The position numbers and the translations under genes are program-made. This document shows, piece by piece, positions 28,333 through 35,443 of a stretch of 64,000 bases of DNA. The notes under the pieces were generated by a model. That model was not told the origin of the DNA. It ran no database searches and saw nothing but the letters and a program-made list of their open reading frames with translations. The first letter of the stretch is position 1. Each line of letters begins with the position of its first letter. Origin of the DNA: Diadema setosum (Eukaryota; Echinodermata; Echinoidea; Diadematoida; Diadematidae); assembly GCA_033980235.1 (NCBI GenBank), contig CM067070.1, forward strand, positions 28,238,627-28,302,626. Reading direction: 5' to 3'.

Positions 28333-29056
28333 ACGGAGGATAATTTCAGGACATTATGCTACAGAAGGAATGGCAACGGCTAAGCGCTGATAGATTTCTT
28401 AGTAGGTGGACACTTTATAGCAAGTACTTAATAAGTTACAGAGCCTCAAATATGTTTTTACGCTATCATCATGTAAACGCCATAGAGAATTCGTGTGACG
28501 ATAACATAATCTCACTAAGGTTTTTGAGTTATTGTAGACGGTCACACTATTTGTCGCAAGAATTTAAAGTTCAATTTCCATCTTTCTAGACAATAGTAAT
28601 TTTTTTGTGATATTATCTGCACCCTAACGATGATAAACTGCTAATGGTTTGATATTTGTTGCAGTCAAGTTGAACTTGAAGTTGCGTTTCTCTCTGTTAC
28701 GTAACTAACTTTTTTATGTATAACCATAATTATCTTATTTTGTTGTATTTGTCTCTATTTGAAATTATCTCTTTTTCTCATTCTCTGATTATCCATTATC
28801 TTGTTAAGGTGAGAAGATAAAATACGTGTTTACCCGTAAAGACGACATGGAAAAGGAATGGCGCGATCAACGACAATTCTTCCGAAATATTCCCGAGGAG
28901 GATTTACTCGTAGTTGAAAATTACACACGCGAGAACCATGAAGAAGATGTCGACAGAAGTACAGAGCTGTTGAAGTTCATCTGGAGGTGTCTCGAGAGAG
29001 CTGAACGTATAATCAAAATCAGTGGGGTGGGAGGAAAGACCAAGGGAGGAACATGA
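1..29056 (+). CDS. Gene A: Ig-TM-IFI44-like GTPase (5'-partial, multi-exon)
   Basis: Predicted type I membrane protein with at least three Ig-type exons, one TM helix, an optional Ser/Thr/Pro-rich cytoplasmic linker and a P-loop GTPase-like domain resembling vertebrate IFI44/IFI44L. Exons: 1-35 (partial), 2361-2657, 2992-3315, 3999-4127, optional linkers 7584-7661, 9069-9146, 11108-11185 and 20475-20552, then 22924-23091, 24273-24440, 25934-25991, 26338-26408, 28809-29056. Without linkers these join into 498 codons with no stop before 29054, and every junction has GT/AG and matching phase. Exons up to the GTPase are phase 1-1. The 5' end, including the signal peptide, is outside the window. 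Seen: the splice-consistent frame and motifs. Inferred: family, topology and any role in immunity. The family name rests on motif resemblance, not on a search. Confidence 0.8.
36..2360 (+). other. Gene A intron without recognisable genes
   Basis: Intron between two Ig-type exons. It holds a (TA)n microsatellite at 337-377, a G run at about 1046-1061 and AT-rich unique sequence. The short open frames here have no recognisable motifs and no splice support. Confidence 0.5.
337..377. repeat. (TA)n microsatellite
   Basis: About 20 uninterrupted TA dinucleotides. The tyrosine/isoleucine-rich open frames across it are a by-product of the repeat. Confidence 0.95.
2361..2657 (+). CDS. Gene A: V-set-like Ig domain exon
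   Basis: A 297-nt phase 1-1 exon (acceptor CTAG before 2361, donor GTATGT at 2658) encoding one complete Ig-like domain. It shows the B-strand cysteine (SLPC), the C-strand tryptophan (VQWLN), a D-E region (NDRNVRFSMDEDFSLTI) and the F-strand cysteine (LTCEV), the usual V/I-set order. The D/E..A.L.C segment before the second cysteine is typical of Ig folds. No equivalent exon is found in gene B. The ligand cannot be told from sequence. Confidence 0.8.
2992..3315 (+). CDS. Gene A: membrane-proximal Ig-like domain exon
   Basis: A 324-nt phase 1-1 exon (acceptor CTCCACAG, donor GTAAAG). It carries the B-strand cysteine (FQLSC) and F-strand cysteine (ETFTC), plus an extra N-terminal pair (ERCQG, EYC) that could form a second disulfide. 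The C strand has no tryptophan, so it is a divergent Ig domain. Several N-x-S/T sites (NMS, NLT, NVS, NAT) suit an extracellular location. The gene B exon at 38847-39170 has exactly the same length and shares long identical stretches (LSCSVRGAKPDV, FERREDGTLDQI), which establishes the paralogy. Confidence 0.9.
3999..4127 (+). CDS. Gene A: transmembrane exon
   Basis: A 129-nt phase 1-1 exon (acceptor TTACAG, donor GTAAGC). It encodes a short juxtamembrane GFPK, about 22 hydrophobic residues (AIIVTTIVLIGTVLSLLCFL then VV) and a basic stop-transfer segment (KRNRLGRERG). Positive charges after the helix predict Ig outside and GTPase inside. The gene B exon 39872-39994 matches it. Confidence 0.9.
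4128..6167 (+). other. Start of gene A giant intron; G-rich repeat fragments
   Basis: No exon is recognised here. It contains fragments of a G-run-associated repeat: 'ATGGGCGTAAATCC' followed by a long G run at 5212-5243, a C run at 5256-5268, a similar 'GGGGCGTCGAATC' plus G run at about 5728-5760, and another G-rich copy near 6052-6075. Open frames rich in Gly or Pro here are run artefacts. Confidence 0.5.
6345..6660 (-). mobile_element. tRNA-derived SINE with (TTA)n-like tail
   Basis: Read on the minus strand it starts GGGGGCGCTGTGGC near 6659, has a pol III A box TGGCATAGTGG (6638-6648) and a B box AGTTCAAATCC (6595-6605). After the tRNA-unrelated body comes an ATT/TTA-rich 3' tail (about 6367-6433 on the plus strand). 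The neighbouring array copies at the same position (near 8140 and 9625) lack it, so it is a real insertion into unit 1. Exact end points and target duplication are unclear because the flank is T-rich. Confidence 0.8.
7584..7661 (+). CDS. Gene A: linker mini-exon copy 1 (optional)
   Basis: A 78-nt segment between a polypyrimidine tract ending AATAG and a GTAAGG donor, phase 1-1, open in the frame used by its neighbours: SSTPRNGTLQTEEPARQSRV then SQIPV. It would add 26 residues to the cytoplasmic linker without altering the frame. Gene B has a single 72-nt exon at the same place in the gene. Splicing is predicted, not shown. Confidence 0.6.
   Translation, partial: PHRRPEMELYRQRNLPDNQEYPKYP
9069..9146 (+). 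CDS. Gene A: linker mini-exon copy 2 (optional)
   Basis: A 78-nt phase 1-1 copy in the second array unit with the same acceptor (AATAG) and donor (GTAAGG). It differs from copy 1 by few bases (SSTPQNGTPQTEEPARQ start) and stays open. Confidence 0.6.
   Translation, partial: PHRRPKMELHRQRNLPDNQEYPKYP
10044..10601. mobile_element. TTAA-flanked foldback MITE (Kolobok-like)
   Basis: 558 bp, starting AGGGAAGATAAACCC and ending in the near-perfect inverse GGGTTTATCTTCCCT, with inverted arms over most of its length. It is flanked by TTAA on both sides (10040-10043 and 10602-10605). The sister repeat units carry the empty site with a single TTAA ('GACTTAAAAAGT' near 8552), which confirms transposition and the 4-bp duplication. 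AGGG termini with TTAA targets suggest Kolobok; piggyBac is the alternative. It has no coding capacity. Confidence 0.9.
11108..11185 (+). CDS. Gene A: linker mini-exon copy 3 (optional)
   Basis: A 78-nt phase 1-1 copy preceded by AATAG and followed by GTACGG. Its reading (SSTPRNGTPKTEDPDNKSSG then SEEPK) is open. It is more acidic at its 3' end than copies 1 and 2 and resembles the copy at 20475. The donor is slightly weaker. Confidence 0.55.
11682..12272. mobile_element. TGTGACC foldback element, copy 1
   Basis: Termini TGTGACCGTGCATCAC and inverse ...AGGGTCACA, with subterminal inverted stretches (CAAAACGAACAAAAAG versus TTTTTGTTTGTTTTG). A TA lies on each side (11680-11681, 12273-12274). 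Sister array copies show the uninterrupted sequence. No transposase frame. Confidence 0.8.
12520..13219. mobile_element. TGTGACC foldback element, copy 2 (opposite orientation)
   Basis: Starts TGTGACCCCGCATTAC and ends ...CACGGTCACA. Internally it is the reverse complement of the copy at 11682: for example the 'GTACTTCAGA' side of copy 1 near 12105 corresponds to 'TCTGAAGTAC' near 12704. It sits in the same array unit about 250 bp away, breaking the 'GGCTATATTA' sequence seen intact in units 1 and 2. Confidence 0.8.
13535..14665. mobile_element. AACGTT-rich inserted repeat
   Basis: An insertion of about 1.1 kb splitting an array unit (between 'TTTTGGGATGTGCATC' and 'GTCACCTGCAGTTCC'). Its outer parts are studded with AACGTT palindromes and variants such as GGACGTTTT and AAAACGTTT in both orientations, and it includes a 43-base A run at 14583-14625. 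The middle (13830-14350) is ordinary AT-rich sequence. No open frame of note. The terminal structure suggests a non-autonomous element but no clear target duplication is seen. Confidence 0.6.
14755..14801 (+). pseudogene. Gene A: linker mini-exon copy 4, truncated
   Basis: Begins like the other copies (TCA GCG ACC CCC ACA AAT GGA...) after AATAG, but a deletion fuses it after the GAT GAA TCT codons to downstream array sequence, giving a TGA at 14802-14804 and no donor in the right phase. It is a dead exon. Confidence 0.7.
15672..15957. mobile_element. TTCGTTATTCCGAA-type foldback element nested in the left arm
   Basis: An inverted array of a ~16-base motif: TTCGTTATTCCGAAGG repeats on the left half and the complement CCTTCGGAATAACGAA on the right. 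It lies between 'GTTTTACCGGC' and 'GTTTTACCAGCC', a sequence that is continuous in the opposite arm near 19462, so it inserted after the long inverted repeat formed. Related copies lie at 31971-34790 and 48750-48855. Confidence 0.8.
16125..16372. mobile_element. TGAAGAGTTTG palindromic MITE, copy 1
   Basis: About 250 bp with inverted ends: 'TGAAGAGTTTGTTTGCAAAA' at the left and 'TTTTTGCAAACTCTTCA' at the right, including a shared 'CGATAAGTCCAT' / 'TGAACTTATCGG' segment. A second copy is at 46767-47009. No coding capacity. Confidence 0.8.
16542..16582. repeat. (TG)n microsatellite
   Basis: A run of TG dinucleotides with one interruption (TTTTG). Confidence 0.9.
16905..17480. repeat. Degenerate tandem repeat, ~230-260 bp unit
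   Basis: Three diverged copies, recognisable by GCTAAGAGCATTTACTTTG / GCTGAGAGTATTGG / GCTGAGAGCACTTAC (near 16908, 17136, 17397), each followed by 'GTCAACT(T/CC)' and 'GAGATACTT'-like sequence. It lies within the 5.2 kb element interior. Confidence 0.6.
20475..20552 (+). CDS. Gene A: linker mini-exon copy 5 (optional)
   Basis: A 78-nt phase 1-1 exon between AAAAG and GTAAGG, encoding SSTPKNGTLKTEESDEKSSG then SKEPE. Open, with an excellent donor. It is the intact copy nearest the GTPase exons and therefore the most likely constitutive linker, resembling in acidity the gene B linker exon (DDTDCEESK). Confidence 0.65.
21102..21178 (+). pseudogene. Gene A: linker mini-exon copy 6, frame-disrupted
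   Basis: Clearly homologous (codons for KESENKSRGSTESE near its 3' end) but one base is lost near the start, making it 77 nt, and the donor is GTTTGG. Inclusion would shift the frame, so it is probably dead. Confidence 0.65.
21397..22130. mobile_element. TTAA-flanked element, 734 bp
   Basis: Bounded by TTAA at 21393-21396 and 22131-22134, with imperfect inverted ends (CCCTATAAAGCCCAAA versus the inverse of TTTGGCTCTATAGCG). It separates array-derived sequence on either side. It contains a G run at 21443-21455 and no convincing open frame. A second TTAA-target family different from the one at 10044. Confidence 0.6.
22924..23091 (+). CDS. Gene A: GTPase P-loop exon
   Basis: A 168-nt phase 1-1 exon (acceptor CTTCTTTAG, donor GTAAAA). 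It begins with a basic/coiled stretch (LRTLRKQIQEYKPGN) and then the G1/P-loop: LGLFGVIGAGKSTFINSV, with GxxxxGKS and the aromatic/Asn-Ser-Val context typical of IFI44-like proteins. The Lys and Ser of GKS would bind the phosphates and Mg2+. An alternative in-frame AG (CTCTGCAG) lies 12 nt into the exon. Confidence 0.9.
23092..24272 (+). other. Gene A intron, no further features
   Basis: Ordinary AT-rich intron, with a G run at about 23651-23661 and a T run before it. Nothing coding recognised. Confidence 0.5.
24273..24440 (+). CDS. Gene A: GTPase G3 exon
   Basis: A 168-nt phase 1-1 exon (acceptor ATTACAG, donor GTAAGT). It encodes a Cys-containing insert (NVCENISGLEAGSCTF) and then ITLVDNRGLVDYS. 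The hydrophobic-strand D-N-R-G sequence occupies the G3 (DxxG) position, as in the D-T-x-G-L of IFI44-type domains. The following DTPDYMTQL region would be switch II. Confidence 0.85.
24441..25933 (+). other. Gene A intron
   Basis: No exon is seen. It contains a T-rich tract after the donor, a 'GGCCCAGTTCCCGGTGATCC' fragment near 24730 that may derive from an old repeat, and a G run at 25701-25721. Confidence 0.45.
25934..25991 (+). CDS. Gene A: short GTPase exon (58 nt)
   Basis: Phase 1 to phase 2 exon (acceptor TTCCAG, donor GTAAGA) encoding NDIESGIRIHCPVFVGDAR with the next exon's first base. The gene B counterpart at 42292-42349 is also 58 nt and shares IHCP-FV. Its small size and unusual phase pair make the match highly specific. 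Confidence 0.85.
26338..26408 (+). CDS. Gene A: short GTPase exon (71 nt)
   Basis: Phase 2 to phase 1 exon (acceptor ATGACAG, donor GTAAGT) encoding NENAFKDMEDFLNGAVSEIE then KLS, a predicted helix. The gene B exon 43685-43755 is also 71 nt. Confidence 0.85.
26409..28808 (+). other. Gene A last intron with microsatellites and a MITE
   Basis: Contains GA/G-rich sequence at 26862-26886, a TTAA-flanked MITE (27462-27810), (GA)n at 28068-28097 and interrupted (CA)n at 28302-28332. No exon is recognised. Confidence 0.5.
27462..27810. mobile_element. TTAA-flanked MITE, 349 bp
   Basis: Flanked by TTAA (27458-27461 and 27811-27814). Ends AGGTCCAGTTTACCTTTGG and inverse-like CCATTTGCAGA / ...GGTAAATTATGCCT, with A+T-rich arms. 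The AGG...CCT ends resemble the 10044 element in target and terminus but not in body. No empty site is available. Confidence 0.55.
28809..29056 (+). CDS. Gene A: C-terminal GTPase exon
   Basis: Begins after TTGTTAAG in phase 1 and runs to TGA at 29054-29056. It encodes KYVFTRKDDM, where T-R-K-D-D on a beta-strand is a plausible G4 (T/NKxD-like) motif, then FRNIPEEDLLVVENYTRENH (G5 region by position) and a C-terminal helix (STELLKFIWRCLERAERII). Gene B retains the same blocks (FTRKSDM, VENYTLSDH, SAELLKFIWGCLE). Compared with gene B the basic tail is cut short by the TGA. Confidence 0.9.
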
Positions 29057-29102
29057 AAGAGAGGAAAGGAAAAAGAGGAAAACAAAAAAGTACAAGGAAG
29101 AA

Positions 29103-29108
29103 AATAAA
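29103..29108 (+). promoter_or_regulatory. Candidate poly(A) signal of gene A
   Basis: AATAAA 47 nt after the stop. A very short 3' UTR would result; use of a later signal is equally possible. Confidence 0.35.
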
Positions 29109-29598
29109 GGTGTGAAAATCAGGATTGGCATGCCATCTGGAGTGGAATGTAACTTTTCACCGTCCCCTTTGTAAATACTATCGTCAGTGTAGGACTTTGG
29201 GGTTCAAATGATATGAATTTAAGACAATGTGAAATCTTTCAGTCCCCTCTGGCAAGAAGCAGAACATCCTGTCCCTTGACTATAGCACCTAGCATGGCCA
29301 GTGTGAGAGAGTCATAACGCATGCACATAAAATGCCCCCTCCATTCATTTATTGCAAACATCAGGGCGCATATAGACCACCTATGAAATGATCCGCCTCA
29401 TAGCCACTTGACCTTATGGAAGACCAGGGCTGCTAGTACAGCTGAACATGGACTATCCAGCTATCTTCTCATATAGAATATAAAGATAATTAAACAAATG
29501 GACGATAACAGGATAACCTTTCGTGAAATTCGGTAAAGATGCATTTTTGTTTTCCCAAAGCAGATCTGACACATGTAAGAGGAAGGAGAGCAAGATAG

Positions 29599-29629
<31 letters not shown>

Positions 29630-31226
29630 AAGGGCCCTATTACTGCTACTTTTGCCGCTACTGATAATTAATGTTATCATCAAATCCACATTGATTATGC
29701 AATGACGCAATATTTGTTCAACAGACAGTAGTTGAGTATGAAACAATAACATAATACATTGTGTAATACACATGTTGTACATTGTTACGACTTGTCCTTT
29801 TTAAGGACTTTCTGAGTAAAATATCATACTCATAAAATTTACATTGGTGCCAGAAAACTCTGTACTCTAATAGTCTTAGTATGTTTTGTAATGTTTGTTT
29901 TGCATTTGTACGCGTGTACTTAGATTTGTATATAATAACTATGCTACATACATATATAAATGTATACATTAATACACATTCATACTGTACAAGTTCAGAG
30001 TGGTCTAGACGATGAGAATTTTGGTTGAATTCGGAATGTATCCATGCCGTTTATCTTGTGTCATCTGGTAGATAATAACAAATTGAAGTGCCCATTTATA
30101 TTCTATTGTATAATCTGCCCATAAAAATGGTACTTAAACAATCTTTTTTTTTTTCAATTCTTGAACCTTGACGGAAGAGGTTGGTAAAGAATTCGTGTGT
30201 ACTTCAATGAACCACCAGTACAACATGTAGTCTCTTTATAAACCGCTATCCTATTGTCTGATAAGGATATCGAGATGAAAGAATCACGTCGTAAATCAAA
30301 TGTAAAGGGAAAAGTAAAACGCAACACTATATTTCTCCTATACCCTTTGTAAGCACATGCAACTTTGGAAATATGTACGAATGTTAAACCGATTTTGTCA
30401 TAATAGTCATTGTTTAGATTGATCCAGTGCTATAGGCAAATAATTAATACTACTCGATTCAATTCTCATTTCATTTACTGTAAAGACATTACCGTGGTGT
30501 CGAATATTACTCAATGCATTCATCACTTGATGAATGATGAATAATATGAAATAGAGCAAAAAACAAAGAACTCTTAAAGAACTCTGATTTTTTTTTTTTG
30601 TGGTATTCGCTCTAGGACTACACACGTTGATGCAAGTTTTTTCTTAGTTGAAGTTGTTGTTTGGGTTTTTTTAAGCCATCTCACGTGCGACATGGCATAA
30701 TGCCTCTACTAAAATATGTTTGTACTATAGTTTTGTTAAAATGTGTGAACTAGGTTTCTGTTCATGCATCTGTTTGTCTATTTCTGTGTATGTTTATGAA
30801 CATTCTTATTCCATTTGCCTCACGTTTTATTTCTCTGTGTCTCCTCTTCCGCTTCGTTTTTTTTATTTTTTCTGAGGGATCTATCTTCTACACTTTACAT
30901 TAGATTAACTGTAGAGAAGGTTCTCACAGAAACAAACAAATTCATGATTTTATTAATTAAAAGCAGATGGACATTTTCTTTCCCCTCTTATATCAACAAT
31001 ACGATAAAAGGCTCCAAACTACATCTACATCCTTAGATATAACTGCTACTAATTTATCGATAAGATAATTTCTTGCTGTTAAAGGGTAATGTATGCATTA
31101 GTCATAACCCGGTATGATACAGTTCTGCTGTCTTCTGAGGACTGTTATTGCATTCTCTGTTATGCATTTGGAAGAATTATATTTAACATTGATACATATC
31201 ATGTATTCGTATATGTACGTATACCG

Positions 31227-31291
<65 letters not shown>

Positions 31292-31697
31292 GGTGGGTGG
31301 GTGGGTGTGGGTGTATGCTCATTATAAACAATATGTATACTTCTGTATTAGTGTGGGTATTGCAGTGAGCTCAACTTATTCATGAGCTGAGATGTTTGTA
31401 CGTATGTTCGTTGTCTCGGTTTTTTTTTTTTTTTTTCAAATCGCGTAAAGCTCTAGATGTTCATACAAATTTGTATGACTTACAAGCTGCATTGGCGAAA
31501 TAGTGATAGCTTCTTGGTCGTGTCGGTGACTTACTAGATTTGCAATCACTGCATTTTTCTTACATGTAACATAGGATCTTGGTTACCGCTGATTACCACT
31601 TTTAATGACCGCTTATTACCACCTTCAATAATTTCCAGGTTGACAGTCTTATTTAAGCCTTTCCTTGCCTATGAGTCAAATGTGCATAAATCCCATA
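29109..31697. other. Intergenic sequence with microsatellites
   Basis: No gene is recognised. It contains (GA)n at 29606-29631 and a composite (TA)n(TG)n(GGGT)n tract at 31230-31312. Open frames are short and low-complexity. Confidence 0.5.
31230..31312. repeat. Composite microsatellite (TA)n-(TG)n-(GGGT)n
   Basis: Contiguous TA, TG and GGTG/GGGT runs. Confidence 0.95.
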
Positions 31698-32520
31698 TAC
31701 AGCTCACTCCCATTATAGCAAAATGATCGGGACCGGCAATTCTCTTTCGTTATAACATTTTTTTTTTTAATGTAACCAAATACAATATATATAATGAAAA
31801 CAAGGAAATCACGCATATTCTGTTTCAGTGTGTTGAATACTCATCATACACTGGAAAGGTAGGTGAAATGGGATTGTAACTTTTTTAATTTCGTTTGAAT
31901 ATTAAATTTAAAAGGAAACATAAAGTTGTGTGTATTGTCACGCATGTTAAGAAAATGACGGTTTAGGATTCGGCTACAGTTCGCTATACCAAAGATGCGT
32001 TTCTCACTATAAAAGTTCGGTACTCTGAAGGTTCCTTATTCCGATATTTCGCCATTTCCGGAATTCCGAATTAGGTTTGTTCATTTGAAGCTTCACTCTT
32101 CCGAAGATTCGTTATAAATTCCAAAAGTTCATAATTTAGATATTAATATAATTCGTCGTCCGAAGGTTCGTTGATCGGAAAATGAAATGAGGTTCGACAT
32201 TCAGAAGGTTTATAAATCAAGAAATAAGAAAGGACCACTATTCCGAAGGTTCGTTGTTCCGAAGGTGTTTTCAATCCGAAAATGAAATAAGGTTAGTTAT
32301 TCCGAAGAAGTATTGTTGATTTAAAAAACAACAACAACAAACAAACAGAAAGGTTACTTATTTCGAAGGTTCACTTATCTTACGATTAAAAGGTTTGCAT
32401 TTCCTAAGTTTGGTTAGTGGACTCACATTTCTTTTCCATTTTTGGATTAACGAAACATGTTTTTAACGTTTCGATTAATGAATGTTTGGAATTCCTGTCA
32501 TTTTCGGACTAACGAACCGT

Positions 32521-33704
32521 CGCACAGTGGGCCAGAGAGATACCAAAGTGCGCCAAAAGTCATTTTGGGAACTTGGGATTTTTTAATTTTTGACATGCGC
32601 TCTTGAGAGGAAACACTTTGAAGAATATTTCATTGAAATATTTGAATCAGATATGTACATCAAAGGGATATATTTCCTACCTGAAGTAGCAAAATACAAC
32701 ATTTTAAGAGTTTCAAAGCAAATTGTAACCTCTTTAATGAATACGTAATTTCGACATATAGTTTTTTAGATATCAACCTGTAATTTCTCCCACATATTTC
32801 TCACAGTTTATCTTACGTTATGAATGCCGTAAAAATGCAAAGAAACCTAATCTTCATGAACAGTTTTCGGTAAATATCCCTGAAAAGAGGGTAATTATTT
32901 GTCTTTTTTAATATATCCAAATGAAAAGTTTAGATTGCCACGGTTTTCCAACTAGATTCTCTTACCACAACATTCCCTGATGTCTCAGCTTTAAGCTGAT
33001 ACCAGATTTGGCTGCCACTTTTTGCCACTTTTTGTGTTAGAGCCTATTTTCCGCCGCACATTACGTATATTTTGGACCTAGCAGCCGCTTAGGAATTTTG
33101 TTATCATACGGTGCCGCATGAGGGCGGCATTATATCATAATTCATTTTTTTTTTCTTGCACGTTAAAGGCCCGCAAACATGATTAACACTGAATTAGAGG
33201 TAAACAGAGTTATAAATATATGAATAGGGCTAGTTCCGGCAACTAAAAGACCCTTCTTTCAAAGATGAAAGAGTACATAATTGCACATAACCAAGGTCAT
33301 AGCCATATTATTGTCCATATCGTCATAACCACTGCTGTAAACAAGCTATTCCCTCTGCGATACATACTGTATCGACACCTAAATACTTCGATCCTACTCT
33401 TGACATATGCAGATAGAACGTTATACACCTAAACACAGATATTCTATTCTCATCGGGTACTCTTTGGAAGCAAAGTCTGTTGCCATCCGGCTGCTCACCA
33501 AAGTGTATCGGATCGCAGTCTGATGAATCCGACTGTGTCGGTCGACTATCAGGTCAATGTCAGACATTGCTCGCGTGATCCTCATCGGACGATCTTGCCT
33601 CATGGGATCATGCCCGACCTGTCTGACATTGACCTGATAGGCGACGAATACAAGTCGGATTCATCAGACTGTGATCCCATATGCTTAGGTGGGTTGCCGG
33701 AAGC

Positions 33705-33737
<33 letters not shown>

Positions 33738-34566
33738 GCTTCCGACGACTGACTGATGAGAAAAAAAAAAAATCCTTGTGGAATGGGGATGAATTTATGA
33801 TTTCACATGATAGTGATTCCGATAGATTTTTCATTAAAAAAATCTTTTATTATACATTTTTCAAGTAACCTTCATACACGGAAGACTCATTCTTAGTTGT
33901 TAAGTCATAACCTTTCATTCTCCTGATTACTGACTTCACAATTTGTTATCTTTCCAGTAAAATTAGACAAAATGGTTTTTCGAGTGTTGCGCTTGTATAA
34001 ATTGATATGGCATAGGCCTAAGGTTATAAAGTAGAGAGATTGATTTGATATCACACATTCATGTCCTGCTAAAATAGAGTGAAGAAATTCCCCCAAGAGT
34101 ACAGCGTACATCATAAACTTATTCTAATTTATACGGACAACAGTATTATTTTGCAGTACGCGTGTATAATATGGAACTTCCAGCGCAGCATGAATTCGAT
34201 CGCCGAATGTTTATACACTTTCTGTGGCCAATTATGTAAGCATCTTGTATTCAATGATAGTAGATAAGCAGTGTCAGTGAATGTGAAAAGATAAATGTCA
34301 ATCAGTTGCAAAGATAAATGAACCCCTTTTCAAATTAACCTTTGAAGAAAATAAAACAGCCTAAGATTTGCACTGCTTTATTCGTCATTTACAGACCGAT
34401 TTTAAGTAGCTAATGAAAAATCAGCATCACAGTTACGTCATATGAGTTTGAAATTATGTTCAATTAATTCTACGCCCCGAATTACCCCTTGACACCAAAT
34501 TTGGGTAAAAAGAAACCATGGGATATAATTTTGGCGCACTTTGAGCTCATTCGGGCCCACTGTGCG
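32521..34566. mobile_element. Third nested level: CGCACAGTGGGCC inverted-repeat element
   Basis: Left end CGCACAGTGGGCCAGAGAG with AAAGTGCGCCAAAA further in. Right end is the inverse of CGCACAGTGGGCCCGAATGA with AAAGTGCGCCAAAAT. It lies wholly inside the 31971-34790 element and contains the hairpin at 33463-33710. No intact transposase. Confidence 0.65.
33463..33710. repeat. Imperfect ~240 bp hairpin (innermost level)
   Basis: Two arms of about 110 bp in inverse orientation: CAGTCTGATGAATCCGAC at 33515-33532 against GTCGGATTCATCAGACTG at 33654-33671, and CAGGTCAATGTCAGACA against its complement near 33620-33636. The right arm reads SDIDLIGDEYKSDSSDCDP, an Asp-rich string that might be a remnant of a transposase N-terminus. 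Followed by an A run at 33705-33735. Confidence 0.75.
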
Positions 34567-35113
34567 TCGCAATAAGAACCATTTCTTTGTAGGATTAACG
34601 AACCTTATTAATAACGAACCGTTGGAATAACGCCAAAACTGTGTTCTTAATAACAAACCCTATTTCATTTCTGAACTAACGGACATTTAGATGTATCAGA
34701 ATCTGTGTGTTTTTGTAATAAAGAACCTTCGGAACAATAAAACGAATCTTATCTAATTTCAGATTATTGTATTACAATAACGCAAGTTTCCCTCGGAAAC
34801 TGTGCGTTACACACGGAGCAAACACACAGTGATGTGAAGCGTTCGCCCATGCAGAGCCGCTAAAAGCTTGTTCTGCTACGTATTTTTGGAAGCGATCCGC
34901 ATTTCGTTATAACGGGGCCAATTTCTTTTGTTTTTCTTTGTCAGTGGCGCTCGGAAAAGACTTCGTTATAACGAAAATTTCGCTATAACCGTGTTCGTTA
35001 TAAGCGAATTTTGTACCATAGACATTAATGACCATAATTTTAGGACCAAAATTTTTACTTCGTTTTAACGATATTTCGTTATAACCGTTTCCGTTGTAAC
35101 GGGGGTGCACTGT

Positions 35114-35443
35114 ACACGACCCATGGGCAGGTAAAATGTGGCACGCAGAGGGTCTAAGTCCTCCCTAGTGAAGAAACTGTGTGTATAATATGTGTGAGCT
35201 TGCAAGTGCGTCGTGTGTTTATTAATGTTGTTTACTTATGTTTGTGTGAGTGCGTTGTGTGTGTGTGTGTGTGTATGTGTGTGTGTGTGTGTGTTATCAC
35301 TGCAAAACCACCTTCAGCAGTAGCTCATCAGTCCTATGCCGGAGTGGTAGGGTTACGATTGGTTAAATTGGTGCTACTTGATATTCATTGATATCAATTT
35401 TGCTTTTGCGCCGGCGGTGAATCCAACTGCACGGAAGAGAGAG
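35114..35443. other. Intergenic sequence with (TG)n
   Basis: Contains a (TG)n tract at about 35256-35294. No gene is recognised. Confidence 0.5.

Larger units (their letters stand above)
31971..34790. mobile_element. Second nested level: TTCGTTATTCCGAA-type element
   Basis: The left part (31971-32520) is a degenerate series of 'GTTCGTTATTCCGAAGG' motifs. The right part (34590-34790) has the complement (GGATTAACGAACC, AATAACGAACCGTTGG). It starts CGGCTACAGTTCG, like the copy at 15672 (CGGCTACAGCTCG). The right boundary is approximate. Confidence 0.55.
31700..35112. mobile_element. Outer nested element with CAGTGCAC...-type ends, TA-flanked
   Basis: Left end CAGCTCACTCCCATTATA and right end the inverse of CAGTGCACCCCCGTTACAAC, each next to TA (31698-31699, 35113-35114). 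The right arm (34897-35112) is full of CGTTATAACGAA-like repeats. CAGT-type ends, 'CGTTATAACG' subterminal repeats and TA targets suggest a Tc1/mariner-pogo-like non-autonomous element. No transposase is recognised. A related solo arm is at 44590-44765. The interior holds the element at 31971-34790. Confidence 0.6.

Noticed and set aside
33523..33756. A small acidic protein gene ending in poly-lysine
   Set aside because: It is the arm of a hairpin running into an A run; at best a transposase remnant.
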